This document shows, one piece after another, positions 49,466 to 61,291 of a DNA stretch of 64,000 nt. The notes beneath the pieces are model-generated. The model saw only the letters and a list, made by a program, of their open reading frames with translations, was not told the origin of the DNA and made no database searches. This stretch comes from Trichoplusia ni (lineage: Eukaryota > Arthropoda > Insecta > Lepidoptera > Noctuidae), in contig NC_039481.1 of assembly GCF_003590095.1 (NCBI RefSeq), forward strand, positions 7,378,001-7,442,000. The letters run 5' to 3'. Every line of letters begins with the position of its first letter. Positions within the stretch are counted from its first letter, which is position 1. Both the position numbers and the translations under genes were made by a program.

Positions 49466-51563
49466 TTTATTTCCCCCTACTTCGTTGTTGACAAACTTGT
49501 TGAAAAAACACAGCTTCAGAACAAATTACAACGCGCTCTATTTATATAATAAAAAGTTATACTAAGAATACAAAAAGGTTTAAAACAACTGCCGGCGTCT
49601 ATTTTCGCGTTAGCAACACAAGTATTTTCTATAAATAAATACTCAGGTAATATAAGTGCACGCATCAAAAACTGTTTAATAAATACATTTTATACATAGC
49701 AGAATTCCAATTAACATTAACTTTGGCACAATAAAACATTATTCCGAATGCCGCAAGAAACGTTCGTCGAATCTTTCGCTGTAAAGTTTTCATTATAAGC
49801 GCATATCGGCGCAACATCAAAGCTGTATCTAAATGAACGCGGGCCGGTACATAGAGGAGCACACGTTCCATTTATCGGCCATCTTCCATTGTTGGCACGC
49901 CCGACACATTTACATCTACCCACTAGTACACTCGCACACATCGATACCCAATACTACCATATAGAATATTAATGCAATAAGCTGAAATACGATTGATTTT
50001 ATTATTCATATTGATAGTATCATTCTTCATTCTTGCGCATAATTAAAACTGTATATCGTCGGAGGTTTGTGTGTGAGTGTACCGCGTGCTAGGTAAAAAC
50101 GTATCATTTGAATGTCCGGCAGGCATCCTTGCGCATAATTATATCTTACTTGGAAATTGTTGGTAGTCTTTGTACTGTGACATTACGCTATGGTTATAAA
50201 CACGTATAAATTGGACTTGGCCATAAATAAGTGGTGTGTCATTATTGTAACTGACGCTGTGCTTGTACTCACTTTATTGTGTTCTAGCTTTTGCGATAGC
50301 TTTTTTATTATCTGTTGATCTTTCTTCTTTATCATTGTATGAACCGGTTACAATAGCAGTGTAGTTTAATTAAAGCGCTCAGAAAATTATTTTAAAAGTA
50401 CTCATATGTGATATTTGTTTGAACTTCTCAATGCAATATTTATATAAATGTTTACCCACGAAAATTATAATATCGGGTTTTAAGACCGCTGCATCATATA
50501 ATAATGTAATATTTGGTAGGAAGGTATGATAAATAATAAAATACATGAACTGCAGTGCAATATTTAATTGACTAACAAATAAATTCATATCATCTCATCA
50601 AATTGACATTAAATAATTTACATATAAGTACAGATACGTATAACATAACTTAACACGAATATTATATTTAACTTGTAATGTGCTCAATGAATATTGAAGA
50701 GTTATTTTAAACATGAAAATTTCAAAGTCTTGACTGTTGGTTGAAAACAGATATTTATAGTTTAAAATATTTGAAATTTATCTCAATGTAGGTAGAATAA
50801 TAGTTTTTTTTTTCATTATTTACCGGTACTGGTAGTTACTAATGTAACCCTTAAACTGATGGTTAGAATTTTATTACAAAAATACCTTATATAAACAGCA
50901 TTGAGCACAATACATGTCAAAAGATACTCTGGCAGTTTGATAAGGTACATGGTAAAATATATAACATTCACTACAAATATACAATTAATTACACAATATT
51001 CCTTTATCACATTTCAACCATACGCAAAGCAATAGCCATAGTTCTATAAAAGCGGATTTAGATTTGTTTTTTTTTTTCAAATTTAAGCCACTTTGACATA
51101 TAGGGCCATGTTTTAATGAAATGTTTAGGCAATGTTAAGCTGCAGATTTAAAAGATATTTAATAAATTTGACAGTGTTAGAATTATTGTAAATCCAGTCT
51201 TTTTTAATAAATTATGATTTAGATAGAGCTGCATTTTTATTGTTATTAATAAAAAAATCGTTTTGAAACATTTTTTTTTTCAAATAATTTATACTAAAGC
51301 TACAACTGTGCTTGGTCTATGTATCATATGACTATTGCTAACAAATATTATTTTATAGTATTATTTGAAAGAAATATTTCTAAAGCTAATGCTAAGCTAT
51401 GGCCACAAACTAAGATAACATAACTTATGAAGTACTATAGGCCATTATAATAGCCTTGTAAATAACAGCTATATTCACAAAAGACCCTTTACTTCCTGAT
51501 ATTCCTAAATGTCTATATTCTATATTCCAGCATGTCTACTGTCGTCTTTAAGTCATATTATGG
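49466..51563. other. Intergenic, no gene seen
   Basis: Very AT-rich with homopolymer T tracts near 50810 and 51068. Open frames on the - strand (50379-50588, 50816-51010) are low-complexity hydrophobic and unsupported. Confidence 0.35.
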
Positions 51564-51655
51564 TTGTGAGAGCGTGACAGCGCACTACAAAGCATAGAGC
51601 AGCATCTCTTTCCCACCTTTGCAATAATACTCCTTTCAGAGGTGGTGGTTTATGC
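51564..51655 (+). repeat. Dispersed hairpin element, copy 6
   Basis: TTGTGAGAGCGTGACAGCGC, then GAGCAGCATCTCTTTCCCAC, then a GAGGTGGTGGTTTATGCC flank shared with copy 5. The arms are imperfect. Confidence 0.5.
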
Positions 51656-54072
51656 CAATCGAGGTTACAGTCACAGTGACGTTTGTGAATACAGCTGTAA
51701 GTCTAATTACAATAAATTACAAATTCATAATCGCATTTCATAATTTCATAGCTAAGTAAAAATATCTATAAAATATTTATATAATATACATAATATTGAC
51801 TTAATTAAATATTTTATTATAATACATATCATACAAAAAATCATAGGAATGTTTTTAAAATTTATTTGCCAAACTCTTAAAAAAAATATGGCAACATCAG
51901 AGAGCTGTCAAACGTAATGCATAATTTTGTAATCAAATGACCAGTAATAGCAATTAAATGTATTTTTATCGCCTTATTTAGCTTGACATAATAATTAAAA
52001 AAGTAGAAGACAAAATGTCCTGTAGTGGGGATACAGTCTTATTTAATCTATAATTACGCGATATCATGTCATTGGTATATTTTTAAACGCGGGCATTACA
52101 AAACAAGGAACCTTTACACCGACTTTGTAGATCCCGGGTTATAAGAGTTGCCATGCAGGGAAGGTGTGGCGGGCTAGTACCTAAAATCACCCTACACAAT
52201 TGATTAGATAGGTGTACTGCTTCAGCAATAGTTCGCGATACTATTTACTTTATTAACACCCCTACGCCAATGTGTATCCTTTACAAAACTTATAAGTCGT
52301 TGCACATGTCACTACCGCACTACTACACTTCGCGTTACCCCTCTCCTCAAGACTTGGTTAACTAGAATATAATGTTTCACAGGCGAAATCTATTAGGAGG
52401 CTTTCTATGTCGAGTAGATAGTGACTTTAAGACTCAGTTTCCTATGGAGTAATACCCGCTTTAATGTTAAGTTTTTATTAAAGACCAGTTCTAAATACAA
52501 GACATTTATTATAGATTTTTTTTTTCACTTGGAACGCCACTTAACTTTAAAGACAGTTATCAATAATATTGTATGTTAGAACTGGTCCTTAAGCTATGAT
52601 ATCTTAAACTAGGCCTTTACAGTAAGCTCAGACTGGTTTTTAAAAGTATAGTAAAAATAGAACAGTTTACTTAATAAAATATAAGCAAGCCATTTAGAAA
52701 TTCAGTTTTCTTTTTCGCTGAATGCTAGATATTTCAGATCTCAATGAATTAAAGATTTGTTTTCTTTTTGGAGTTACTTCGAAATTTATTCCTTATATAT
52801 AATTACAGCATTTTCGAAAAGTGAGACGACAGCTAACAGTTTACCGTTTTTTCACACAAGGATGTTAGGTTTCCGAGCGACTATCACCAAAAATTCGTAA
52901 AGATTCGTCGCCCAGGTAATTCGCTTTATATAGATAACTATAAGGGCCTGATTATCAAGTCTTTGTAAGTTGGTATCAGAATAGTTTTAATATAATGAAT
53001 ATGAAGTCACTAAATTAAGTTCTAGAAACGTTAACGAAGCCGCACTGAGATAAAGCATATCTTAAAATTAAAAATATGTACAAAACTTACTACAAATAAT
53101 TGTTAATTTAATGTACTGTGTCTCATATAGGTCAAAATACTTACTTAGGCCATAGAAGTGAAACGGAGTAATAAATTAATGGAGTGGTCATTCTCACATG
53201 TAAGCAAGTATATAACTCTTTAATTATGCTTCTCTCAAGTTATTTTCTACACTTTCTTCCGTAGTCATATCAAATTCATGTAAATACAGTACTTAACAAT
53301 CGCCTGCGTGATCAGATAATGCAAAACAGAATATGTTTTTGCACTTTACACATTTTACAACCAGCATTTAAACTCCTCTATTATAGATTCCATAAATGTA
53401 TTACTCTGTGGCATTATATTACAGAGAGATCCTTGACAGCCATACGGCTAGCTTTGGGATTAATACACATATTTTCACTTAAAACTAACAAATTAAAATC
53501 TATTATTAAACTACGTAAAAGTACGCATTTTGACAAATTTTCTAAGTCTCGTATAATTATTTATAAATTGCGTAATGGTAGAAATTTCTGGCTATGGTAA
53601 CAATTGCGATGATTTAGTAGGTAATAGTAGAAATGTATTTTTTACTTAGATCCTCGAAACCGGTTAATTTTATTAAGTATATACATATGTATATTCGTAT
53701 CACTTGTAAATTACATTTATAAGCACTTCAATATTGTTGAATTTCTGATTGCAGTACTCGCGTAAAGGTATATTGTAGTTTTGTGATACGCGAACTTTTT
53801 GATTTAGCTTTCTAAGTATATAATTCGGTAGGATACTGGTCAAATTGATTGCCAACAAGGGCAGGGCTGCAGAGACGATTAAATATATCGAGTAGTTTTT
53901 GCTTTGACCTAAACGTGTTTGACGTTTTACGCAATTGGTTTGAAAGGTTTGTCAAAAATTCACGTGTCTAAAACTCGTTTGACGAAATTGTATATTTTTG
54001 TTGCATATTTACACAATTATGTTTGATCGTCTCAATGGCCCTTAATATTATAAAATTCAAGTTTTTCTTTCA
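51656..54072. other. Intergenic, no gene seen
   Basis: Very AT-rich, with the MTMR9 3' end to its right. A less AT-rich patch at 52130-52350 shows no exon. The open frame 53319-53600 has no motif. Confidence 0.35.
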
Positions 54073-54078
54073 TTTATT
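54073..54078 (-). terminator. Candidate poly(A) signal of MTMR9 (AATAAA on the - strand)
   Basis: TTTATT on the + strand, about 195 bp past the MTMR9 stop codon. It is the first canonical signal in a plausible position. A variant ATTAAA lies only 9 bp after the stop, too close to serve. Confidence 0.45.
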
Positions 54079-54271
54079 ATCTTTTCATAAGCTCTATTAA
54101 AGCACGCGGAGTCGACCAGTAAGCAGCAGCTGTAAGACGCGTTCATGTTTAACAATTCGCTATCAGATCGTTATTTAAAGGCATCATTTACGTTTTCAAC
54201 CGCAAACACAGAAAAATGCCTTCAGAAACTTTCAAAATTAAAAATAAATAGCTCAACTTTAATTTTCAAGG

Positions 54272-57200
54272 TTACTTATCTTCTTGTTTGGGCGTGTAGT
54301 ACTGCTGCGCGAGGTCGAACAGTTCCCTGCGCATCTGCTGCGCGTGCGCACGCAGCTGCTGCTCTCGCGCGCGGATCTTGCCGTACTGTTCTTCTCGCTC
54401 TTCCGTGTGCTGCTCTACTAGCCAGCGGAGGTAGAGCTCTGGAATGGAGAGTTATCAATTTAGTGATTGCACGGATAGCCGAGTGGTAAAGGTCACCAGC
54501 ACATGACGTGGTTTCGATACGCCGTAAAACGAGCATTTGTATGATGCACGAATGCTTGTAATGAGTTATATGTGCATGTGACTTGAAGTTTAGTGAAGAT
54601 CCCGCAGGGTATAAGGAATATCCTGCAGCCTTAGGAACAATTTTAGATAATACCCTTGAGTCTGCTCTCTATCTTTCCGATCTCATGAACCGTGTCAGCT
54701 AGAGATTTTACAAATTATGTATTTCTATCAACGCTATAACAATAAATTGAGTGTGGATTAATTGTCTTTGGATTTTGATTTTTAGCCTATTTGTACAAAA
54801 CCCTCCTTGTCACGAGTCCGACTAGCATTAGACCAGTTTTTCTTAACTGCCTTTGCTGCTAAAATCTTACCTTCCCATATAACAAAGCTCATTGGCGCGA
54901 CCGAGGGCCAGATAACATTAGGCGTCGGGTCGTACAGCGGGTTGATGTACTTTGGCAGCTCATCTGGCTGGTTCAGCCACGACCAGATACTGGTGGTCTG
55001 CGTGTACACGCCGCGGGTTTCACGTTCCTGCTCGTTGTCGCATAGAAATGTGCCTGGAAAAGGTTTTTAGCAATTAAGAACAATTTTTTCATATTTAATG
55101 CTTGCTTTTACATATACATGTTTATATTTCACATGCATGGATTCTATTATCGGTCAAACATGTTATAACACGTTTAAAATAATAAGTAAATCGTGATGCT
55201 TGCAGTAACTTCTCTAAATATTACCATTCAAGAATTCTGGAAAGGTTTACCTTAGCTTAGAACTAAAAAAGCTGGATCTGTCCAGCTTTCAAACAACATA
55301 GCATCAATTGAACAAAGCCCTTTAATATTACGCAATACTAAACATTATAAGGGCACAGTCATCCCACCAAACGGATCATAATTAGACAAAACAATAATCC
55401 CACCCCAATTTTCCTCAAGAAAAGAACCACAAATTTCATACTAACTTACCAAACTGACTAGCATACGAATGCTCAAACAGAGTAATCAAGTAGCTCTGCC
55501 TATACTCGAAGCTGCAGGCGAACTGCTCGAGGAACTGCCTGACGCAGTCCAGGAACAGCAGGAAGGTGGGCGCGGCGCGGGCGGCGGGCGCCGCGTACGG
55601 GCCCACGCGGTGGCGCGAGTACCACGGGTGGCCCGCCTGCACCCACTCGCGCTCGATCAGGGCCTGCAGCCTGGGGAACAATGAGTCTCATGTACAACTT
55701 CATATGAAGGTATATGGAGCTTTGTATGGTTTTGGCTGGCCACTTTCAACGTAATCTCAATAAGATCTTGAGTCCTGTGATAAATCAATATGGCATTTTA
55801 TAGTTACAATTGACTAAACGTTAGGTTTAACAAAAATAATTACCATTTTTTAACAATTAGGAATAGTCTTAATATGAAGGTATATGGAGCTTTGGAGGGT
55901 GGGACATGACCATAGAAATTGGCACGAGAAAGGGGAGGCCTATGCCCAGTTGTGGGAGGACATAGGCTGTGATGATGATGGAGTTGTGCTATACCATGAG
56001 TTTACTATGGTGACCTTACTGTTACCCCAGTTTGCACTGCCGCGCTTCAAACGCTTTTCTTGTATATAAAGGTATCTGTAGGACTCTTAAACAAAAATTC
56101 TTATATCATAGGATTACCCATGTGGCGGGTATGTCCCAAAGCCTAGAGATGACCGTCCGATTAAACAGCACTGCATACTCAATACTAAATACTCAATTAT
56201 TTATTGCGTTAAATAATGTACATTAAGGTCTTAAAATCTAATAATACAGAACCATTATGGACCCCGTCGGGCACAGCAAAATCTTAGGAGAGAGGAAGCA
56301 GTAACAAATAGCCTTATATACATACATGGTACATATGCCTATCTAAAATTTTATTTTATCTTTTTATGTATTACATTAATAAATGCACATTATAATTTTA
56401 TATATCATATGTAAGAAATATAATTATATGTATTTATGTTGGTATTTTACTTTTTTATTTATTTATTTTTACAAGGGTGTATCTTTATTTTTATTTGGTG
56501 TTATGTGTGTGTATTCAATATATTCTATAGGTATATAATATTATTTAGATAGTGTTTTTTGTTTTAGTTTAATTTATCATCAAAAAAATCATTTATTGTG
56601 TAGTAGCACTTGACCTCTAGAAAACGCTTTAGTACTGCGATCGAAAGGTTGGAATTATTGTAATGATGTATCTTACCCTCGTATAGTCCTGCAGTCTGGG
56701 TTGAGTATGATCTGGACTAGAGAACAGACTAGAAGCGTGGCGTCTTCACCGCGAGTGCCGTGGATGAGCACCGGCTCTGCTTTCTGTAACATATTCAAGT
56801 CCGTATATGTTGTGGTTGAAACTTAAATAACATTCCAGACATTGTGCTTTATTTTGTGGATTTTTTCTGGCGGTTTCATCCAGAATTGGGATGGCAGGTT
56901 TAAATAATCTTGTTTCATCAAACAAAAATCAAACTCATTTGCTTAAAAAAGAAAACATAGAGTTAAAAACTTAATCTATAATTAAGACTGGAGTGAAATA
57001 AATAGTAATAGTGTTTTAAGGATTTCTTAGGTAATATTAAAAATATGTTTTTCGGAATTGAAAATAAATCTAGTTGAACCTAATTTTTGACTTGTCTGTT
57101 GAACCTGTACTTGATACTGGCAGCACAGCAATGGTTACTTGTCATCACAAACCTGATGCACGTGCTGCGCGACAATACAGGCGGTGTGCAGCGCATTGCG

Positions 57201-60200
57201 GACGCTCTCGGGCCAGCCGCACGACTCCAGCCGCGACAACCACTTGTCACTCGATATCTCGCGGTCGTTACACGCTGGAGAAGAGTACAATATTGATAAT
57301 AAACAGAAACATATTTTCATAGTAAGTTTCGTGAGTATTCATACTTATAAGATACAACAGTTTACCAGCGCGTTATTACTTAAATGCTTTAACTCATTGT
57401 TTAGGACTCCGGTCGGATAAGGAACTAGTCGCCCGATAAATACGCGTGAGTAAACCGTGGAAAAATTTAAGTATTAACAGGAACAACTTACAATGCCTAC
57501 TGCACTTATAATTCTTTACCAATTTTTTATGAGATTATGTAGAATGAAAATTGTATATATCGTAAGTAATAATGTAAACACGTACCTTCAACGAGTCTCC
57601 CGTAGCTTTCCAGTAGCGGTTGCTGTTGATCCACTTCATCCATTGATCTGTTATAGATTTTCCACTGGGAGTAGTTTGAGTTGCTTTCGGTTCCACCACC
57701 TAAAAAAATAAACAGAATACTTCTACTATTCGCATCATGTTTATGTCTACATCAATAAATAATGTACTGGCCGATTCCGGCAACGTCTGCTGGTGCCAGA
57801 AGACAACAACAAGGTAATCAAGACATATAGTGCACGAACGTGTGCGCAAACGCAGCAAGGACAGGCAAGAGATCAGAGAAGAACATATTTTCTAAAACGC
57901 ATCCACCATTCGAAAAGTCGGCCCGTGTATTGCCATTGCACTCGGAACCTTTTACTTGGCTTTGTCTTAACACTAAGCTAACACAGCCAAAAATTAGCAT
58001 TCAAATTAGGATTAGAATAAACGTAATTAATACAGGTGTAACAAATAGAGGTATTGCATGGATCCCAGACTGACCTTTATTTTGTTGCTGTGATATAGAG
58101 TTGGAGCTCCTAAGGTCGTATATGATGCCTTTGGTACCCATAGCCACTACAGCATTCAGAATCGCTTCGTCAGGCCTGCATCGCCGGTGTTTAGGCCCGT
58201 ATAGTGGCTGGCCAGCACGCATCAGTACTGCCTGTTTAAAATACATTCATATGATGTAAAAACAACAAACAATACTACTAATTAAATGAACTGATGTTAT
58301 ATTACTGGTTTTGCAACAAAAGTTCAATTATCCTCTTATGTTACTTGAATTAATTATTGTAGGATAAAAAAGGAGAAATTTAGAGAGAAAACATTAAGTT
58401 GGGTAAGAGATTTTGTAAAATATTTTTCTATTGAACATCGTACTTTACCATAGTAACATTTGCCACGAAGTAACTGAGTTACACAGCAGGCAAATGCTAT
58501 TAACAGTCTCATATATTTAGAGCACATAACAGGCCCTTATCTGTTACCAAATTCTTTCGCCCACTTACCCCATTATTATGTCTATACGACAGTACGGGGA
58601 AGCGTCCTCCCTGTCTGAAGGTAGCGGCTGCCGCGAGGGTCTCGTCATCAATGCACTTGGGAACCACAACCGCCTTCCCATAACTCGAGCACACTGAGTA
58701 ATTCTGGTTCACGCGGGAAACGCGCCACTCTTCCGTCGCAAGAACTTTCGTAAATTCACCTTCTATGCTGTCGAATATAAATATTGACTGTTAATATTCA
58801 GTTGTAGTTTAAAATTAATATTTATTTATAATTTTAAAGTCAAGTGCATAGTATATTTAATGGTGATTACATTGTATTAGCTATACTAGCGTGATGATAT
58901 GCATGAGTTTGCATTATGAATCCTTGTATCGTAATTTTTAAAATAAACCATAAGTAATTTCGTAGTTAATAAGGATTTAAGTTAAACTATTTCTTCAGTT
59001 GTTCAAAAATTTAAGTTAATCTATTTCTATGAGATCTCTGAATCTCTGTGGATAACAATTTAATCTTGTGTTTAATAGCAATGTACAAAAAAAATATTAA
59101 CAAACTGTGGTACAAACTCTGCAAAGAATGATTTATATATTTTTATCTTGTTCATTTTAAAGTTACAACTACTTCCTTAAATAGAATTTACATTTCAGCC
59201 ATTATCAATGAAACAAAATTTTCATTTTCTAAGCAGATTCTACTACCAAGTACCAGTAGAGATATTTCTTATTTTTTTCATTAATATCCTGTTTCTCATT
59301 GCCAAAATATTATTGACAAGACTGGTACAGGTAATGAAAGTGATGTACGGATTGATTGTATAACTAGCTGACCCAGCAAAAGTTGTTTTAACGATTTTTT
59401 TTTTCTACTTGTATGTATTTATAAAATATTTTTTGTATGTAAAATATTTTTTTTAGTGTGAGCAACCCTTATCACTTAGGGGTCTGGAAAATAGATGTTG
59501 GTCGATTCTCAGACCTACTGAATACGCATATAAAATTTGTTAAAAATCGGTTAAGCCGTTTCGGAGGAGTACAGTAACTAGCATCGTGACACGGGAATTT
59601 TATATATTAGATGTGAAAAACAATATGAAATGAAACAAATGAATTAATAAACAAACCTATATAAAGTATACCCATTCTCCACAATAGGGTGCATGTGTCT
59701 ATAGAAGAATGGGTAGAACATGCTGGGGTCTAGTAGACTGGACAAGTTCTCCAGTGTAATCGCCATTTGGTTCAACTCGTTTGTGGTGGCTATATCCAGC
59801 TGGAATATCCTCAGATCCTTACATTTAAGGAACAGGGAGCCGCCGAGGGTCACACCCGTCACCTTGTTTTCTTTTTTTTCTATACTGTCTATGTTCTTGT
59901 GTAGTAGCTGAAAATTCAAAGATTAATATAAATTTAAAACTAAGTTCCATATTTACAAAATTAACCATGATATAGAAATAAGTAAATTTGCAATGGAGGT
60001 AAAATATACATTTGACTATTTGCGGATTTTTTTATACTATTTCTAGCTACAAAATTAATTGTTAAATAGAAATTAGTAGTATCAGCTGAGCAATATTTTG
60101 GTGTGAACAGGTTCGATATGACAATGCAGATTTATTTCATTTACAATTTTTTATTGTTAATTAAAAGTACATGTAGAAATTCAGACAAACATACCCATAA

Positions 60201-60341
60201 TTCGTGTACGCCTTCTTTTCTTGAACTCAAAATTAAGTGGTGGCCAGTTATACATACTGTCCCATCGACAGTTTCTTGGTGCGGATACTTTAAGATAACA
60301 CCATCTAATTTATTTATGTGAATGAGCTCTATAAACTCCAT
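54272..60341 (-). CDS. MTMR9: Myotubularin-related protein 9 (catalytically dead lipid phosphatase), complete, ten exons
   Basis: MTMR9 is a pseudophosphatase. In other animals it binds and stimulates active myotubularins (MTMR6/7/8), which remove the 3-phosphate of PI3P and PI(3,5)P2 on endosomes. Exons, in order: 60341-60195, 59907-59657, 58767-58569, 58231-58075, 57699-57586, 57274-57153, 56783-56677, 55670-55450, 55053-54871, 54438-54272. All introns are GT-AG, phases agree, and the sum is 1668 nt: 555 residues plus TAA (human about 549, from memory). Residues 1-100 form the PH-GRAM domain (GTVCITGHHLILSSRKEG). The phosphatase fold holds GGRFPVLSYRH and MRAGQPLYG. The P-loop at residues 338-346 reads HGTRGEDAT, with Gly where active members have Cys. 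IWSWLNQP and PSVAP follow. Residues 501-555 are Glu/Gln/Arg-rich and predicted coiled coil, the usual dimer region. The start was chosen by MEFIELI; a small upstream in-frame extension is possible. Confidence 0.95.
54467..54665 (+). repeat. tRNA-derived SINE, family 1, copy C, in an MTMR9 intron
   Basis: TGCACGGATAGCCGAGTGGT (box A TAGCCGAGTGG, well kept), GTGGTTTCGATACGCCG (box B, one change), then ATGTGCATGTGACTTGAAG and a tail. It lies antisense to MTMR9 in the last intron (54439-54870). It is the copy with the best box A of the three. Confidence 0.8.
55702..55894. repeat. 23-bp direct repeat, spaced 170 bp, in an MTMR9 intron
   Basis: ATATGAAGGTATATGGAGCT plus TTG occurs identically at 55702-55724 and 55872-55894. 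The second copy runs straight into the LINE remnant at 55895. Confidence 0.85.
55895..55985 (+). mobile_element. LINE 3' end (RTE-like), antisense in an MTMR9 intron
   Basis: The + strand frame reads DRNWHEKGEAYAQLWEDIG, matching the REEWR-x-GEAYAQQW ending of RTE-type reverse-transcriptase frames common in Lepidoptera, followed by the GATGATGATG simple tail typical of such 3' ends. It is severely 5'-truncated, as expected from aborted reverse transcription. Confidence 0.7.
56100..56676 (-). other. MTMR9 intron, no feature seen
   Basis: AT-rich intronic sequence between exons 7 and 8, with T/TA-rich low-complexity stretches at 56340-56600. Confidence 0.5.
59363..59611 (+). repeat. Interspersed repeat CTAGCTGACCC...TTTTATATATTAGAT in an MTMR9 intron
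   Basis: Begins AACTAGCTGACCCAGCAAAA and contains AAAATCGGTTAAGCCGTTTC. It ends GTGACACGGGAATTTTATAT plus ATTAGAT. This begin/end combination recurs in lepidopteran and other insect genomes. It lies in the intron between exons 2 and 3. Confidence 0.65.
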
Positions 60342-61291
60342 TCTCGTAAACGCTAACACGCAGTAAATAAATACTTGTAAATTAACAAAATAATCAAACG
60401 TTCACAATCATCTGTAATCCCACTTCTGATTTTGACATTCCGTTGACATGTTGTAGGTATTCATTCAATGATTTTCATGTTGGCAATCAGCTGTAAACAC
60501 GACAGAGGCGTGTATTTTTTGAAAATATTTAATTGCTCTTTCCGATTCTACAATATTCATTACAACATATAATTCGCAATTTAACAATAACATACAAAAT
60601 GTCATGTGCATGCAAAAACCGTATTATTTAAAAAATTTCAACATGCAACTTGAATGAACATAGTGCACTATCTTCATTTCAGTTCCAACTTCCACGTTAG
60701 AAGAGTTTAACAACATTCATAACAACGGATGTATGCACGTGAACAAGAGAAAGAAATATACAGATTTCCACTGTACCAAAAGAGAAGCAAATAGTGTGCA
60801 AGTGAGATGAGTTGTATTACCAAACGGTTTTTAGATTGGTACGTTTGCTTGCTTTAGCAGCTCCATCTGTCCGTTGACCAATAAAAACCAAACGTAGCTG
60901 TATGTGCGATGGCGATGTGTGGATTTTTTCGTTGGTTGGTGATATTTTTTGATCATAAAACAATTGCAAATTGAAACACAAGTTGTTTGTGTAAAATATA
61001 GCTATCACAGCGTCCAGTGGATACGTTGTGGAGCTTTCAGAAAGTGCTAGAAAAATAAGGAATTGTGTGGTAAGTCTTGTAGTCTCTCTCAAGTATTTGT
61101 ATGATTGTATTGAAAGTAGGTATGTAAGTAGCAGGCAGGGTGGTTGAGCTTCTGTAATGACCGGTTCGTTTATTATTTAGATATCTATTGTTAGACATTA
61201 CGATGGAATACTGTTCAAGTTAGAAGAACCACGTTTTCTTACATCATAAAAGGTCAAGCTAAAAATACCAGGTGCTTGTTTTCTCACAGAT
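60342..61291. promoter_or_regulatory. Divergent promoter region between MTMR9 and the ZMYND-like gene
   Basis: Start codons of the two genes face away from each other 950 bp apart. Within the gap are an E-box CACGTG (60736-60741) and a consensus initiator TCAGTT (60679-60684, + strand). A 5' splice site GTAAGT at 61070 pairs with TTCTCACAG ending at 61289, which implies a non-coding first exon for the + strand gene. No TATA box is obvious. Confidence 0.55.
60681..61069 (+). other. Probable 5' UTR exon of the ZMYND-like gene
   Basis: The right border is a consensus donor (GG|TAAGTCTTG region, GT at 61070-61071). The matching acceptor leads to AT-ATG at 61290-61294. The left border is a guess from an initiator-like TCAGTT; the true start could be nearer 60900. 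Confidence 0.35.

Noticed and set aside
54145..54536. Open frames over MTMR9 exon 10 in other frames
   Set aside because: They overlap the confirmed last exon. Their Ala/Arg-rich translations come from its GC-rich coiled-coil codons.
55566..55754. Open frames on the + strand over MTMR9 exon 8
   Set aside because: The exon is convincingly coding on the - strand (IEREW, FLLFLDCV, FEHSYASQFG), so the + strand frames are shadows.
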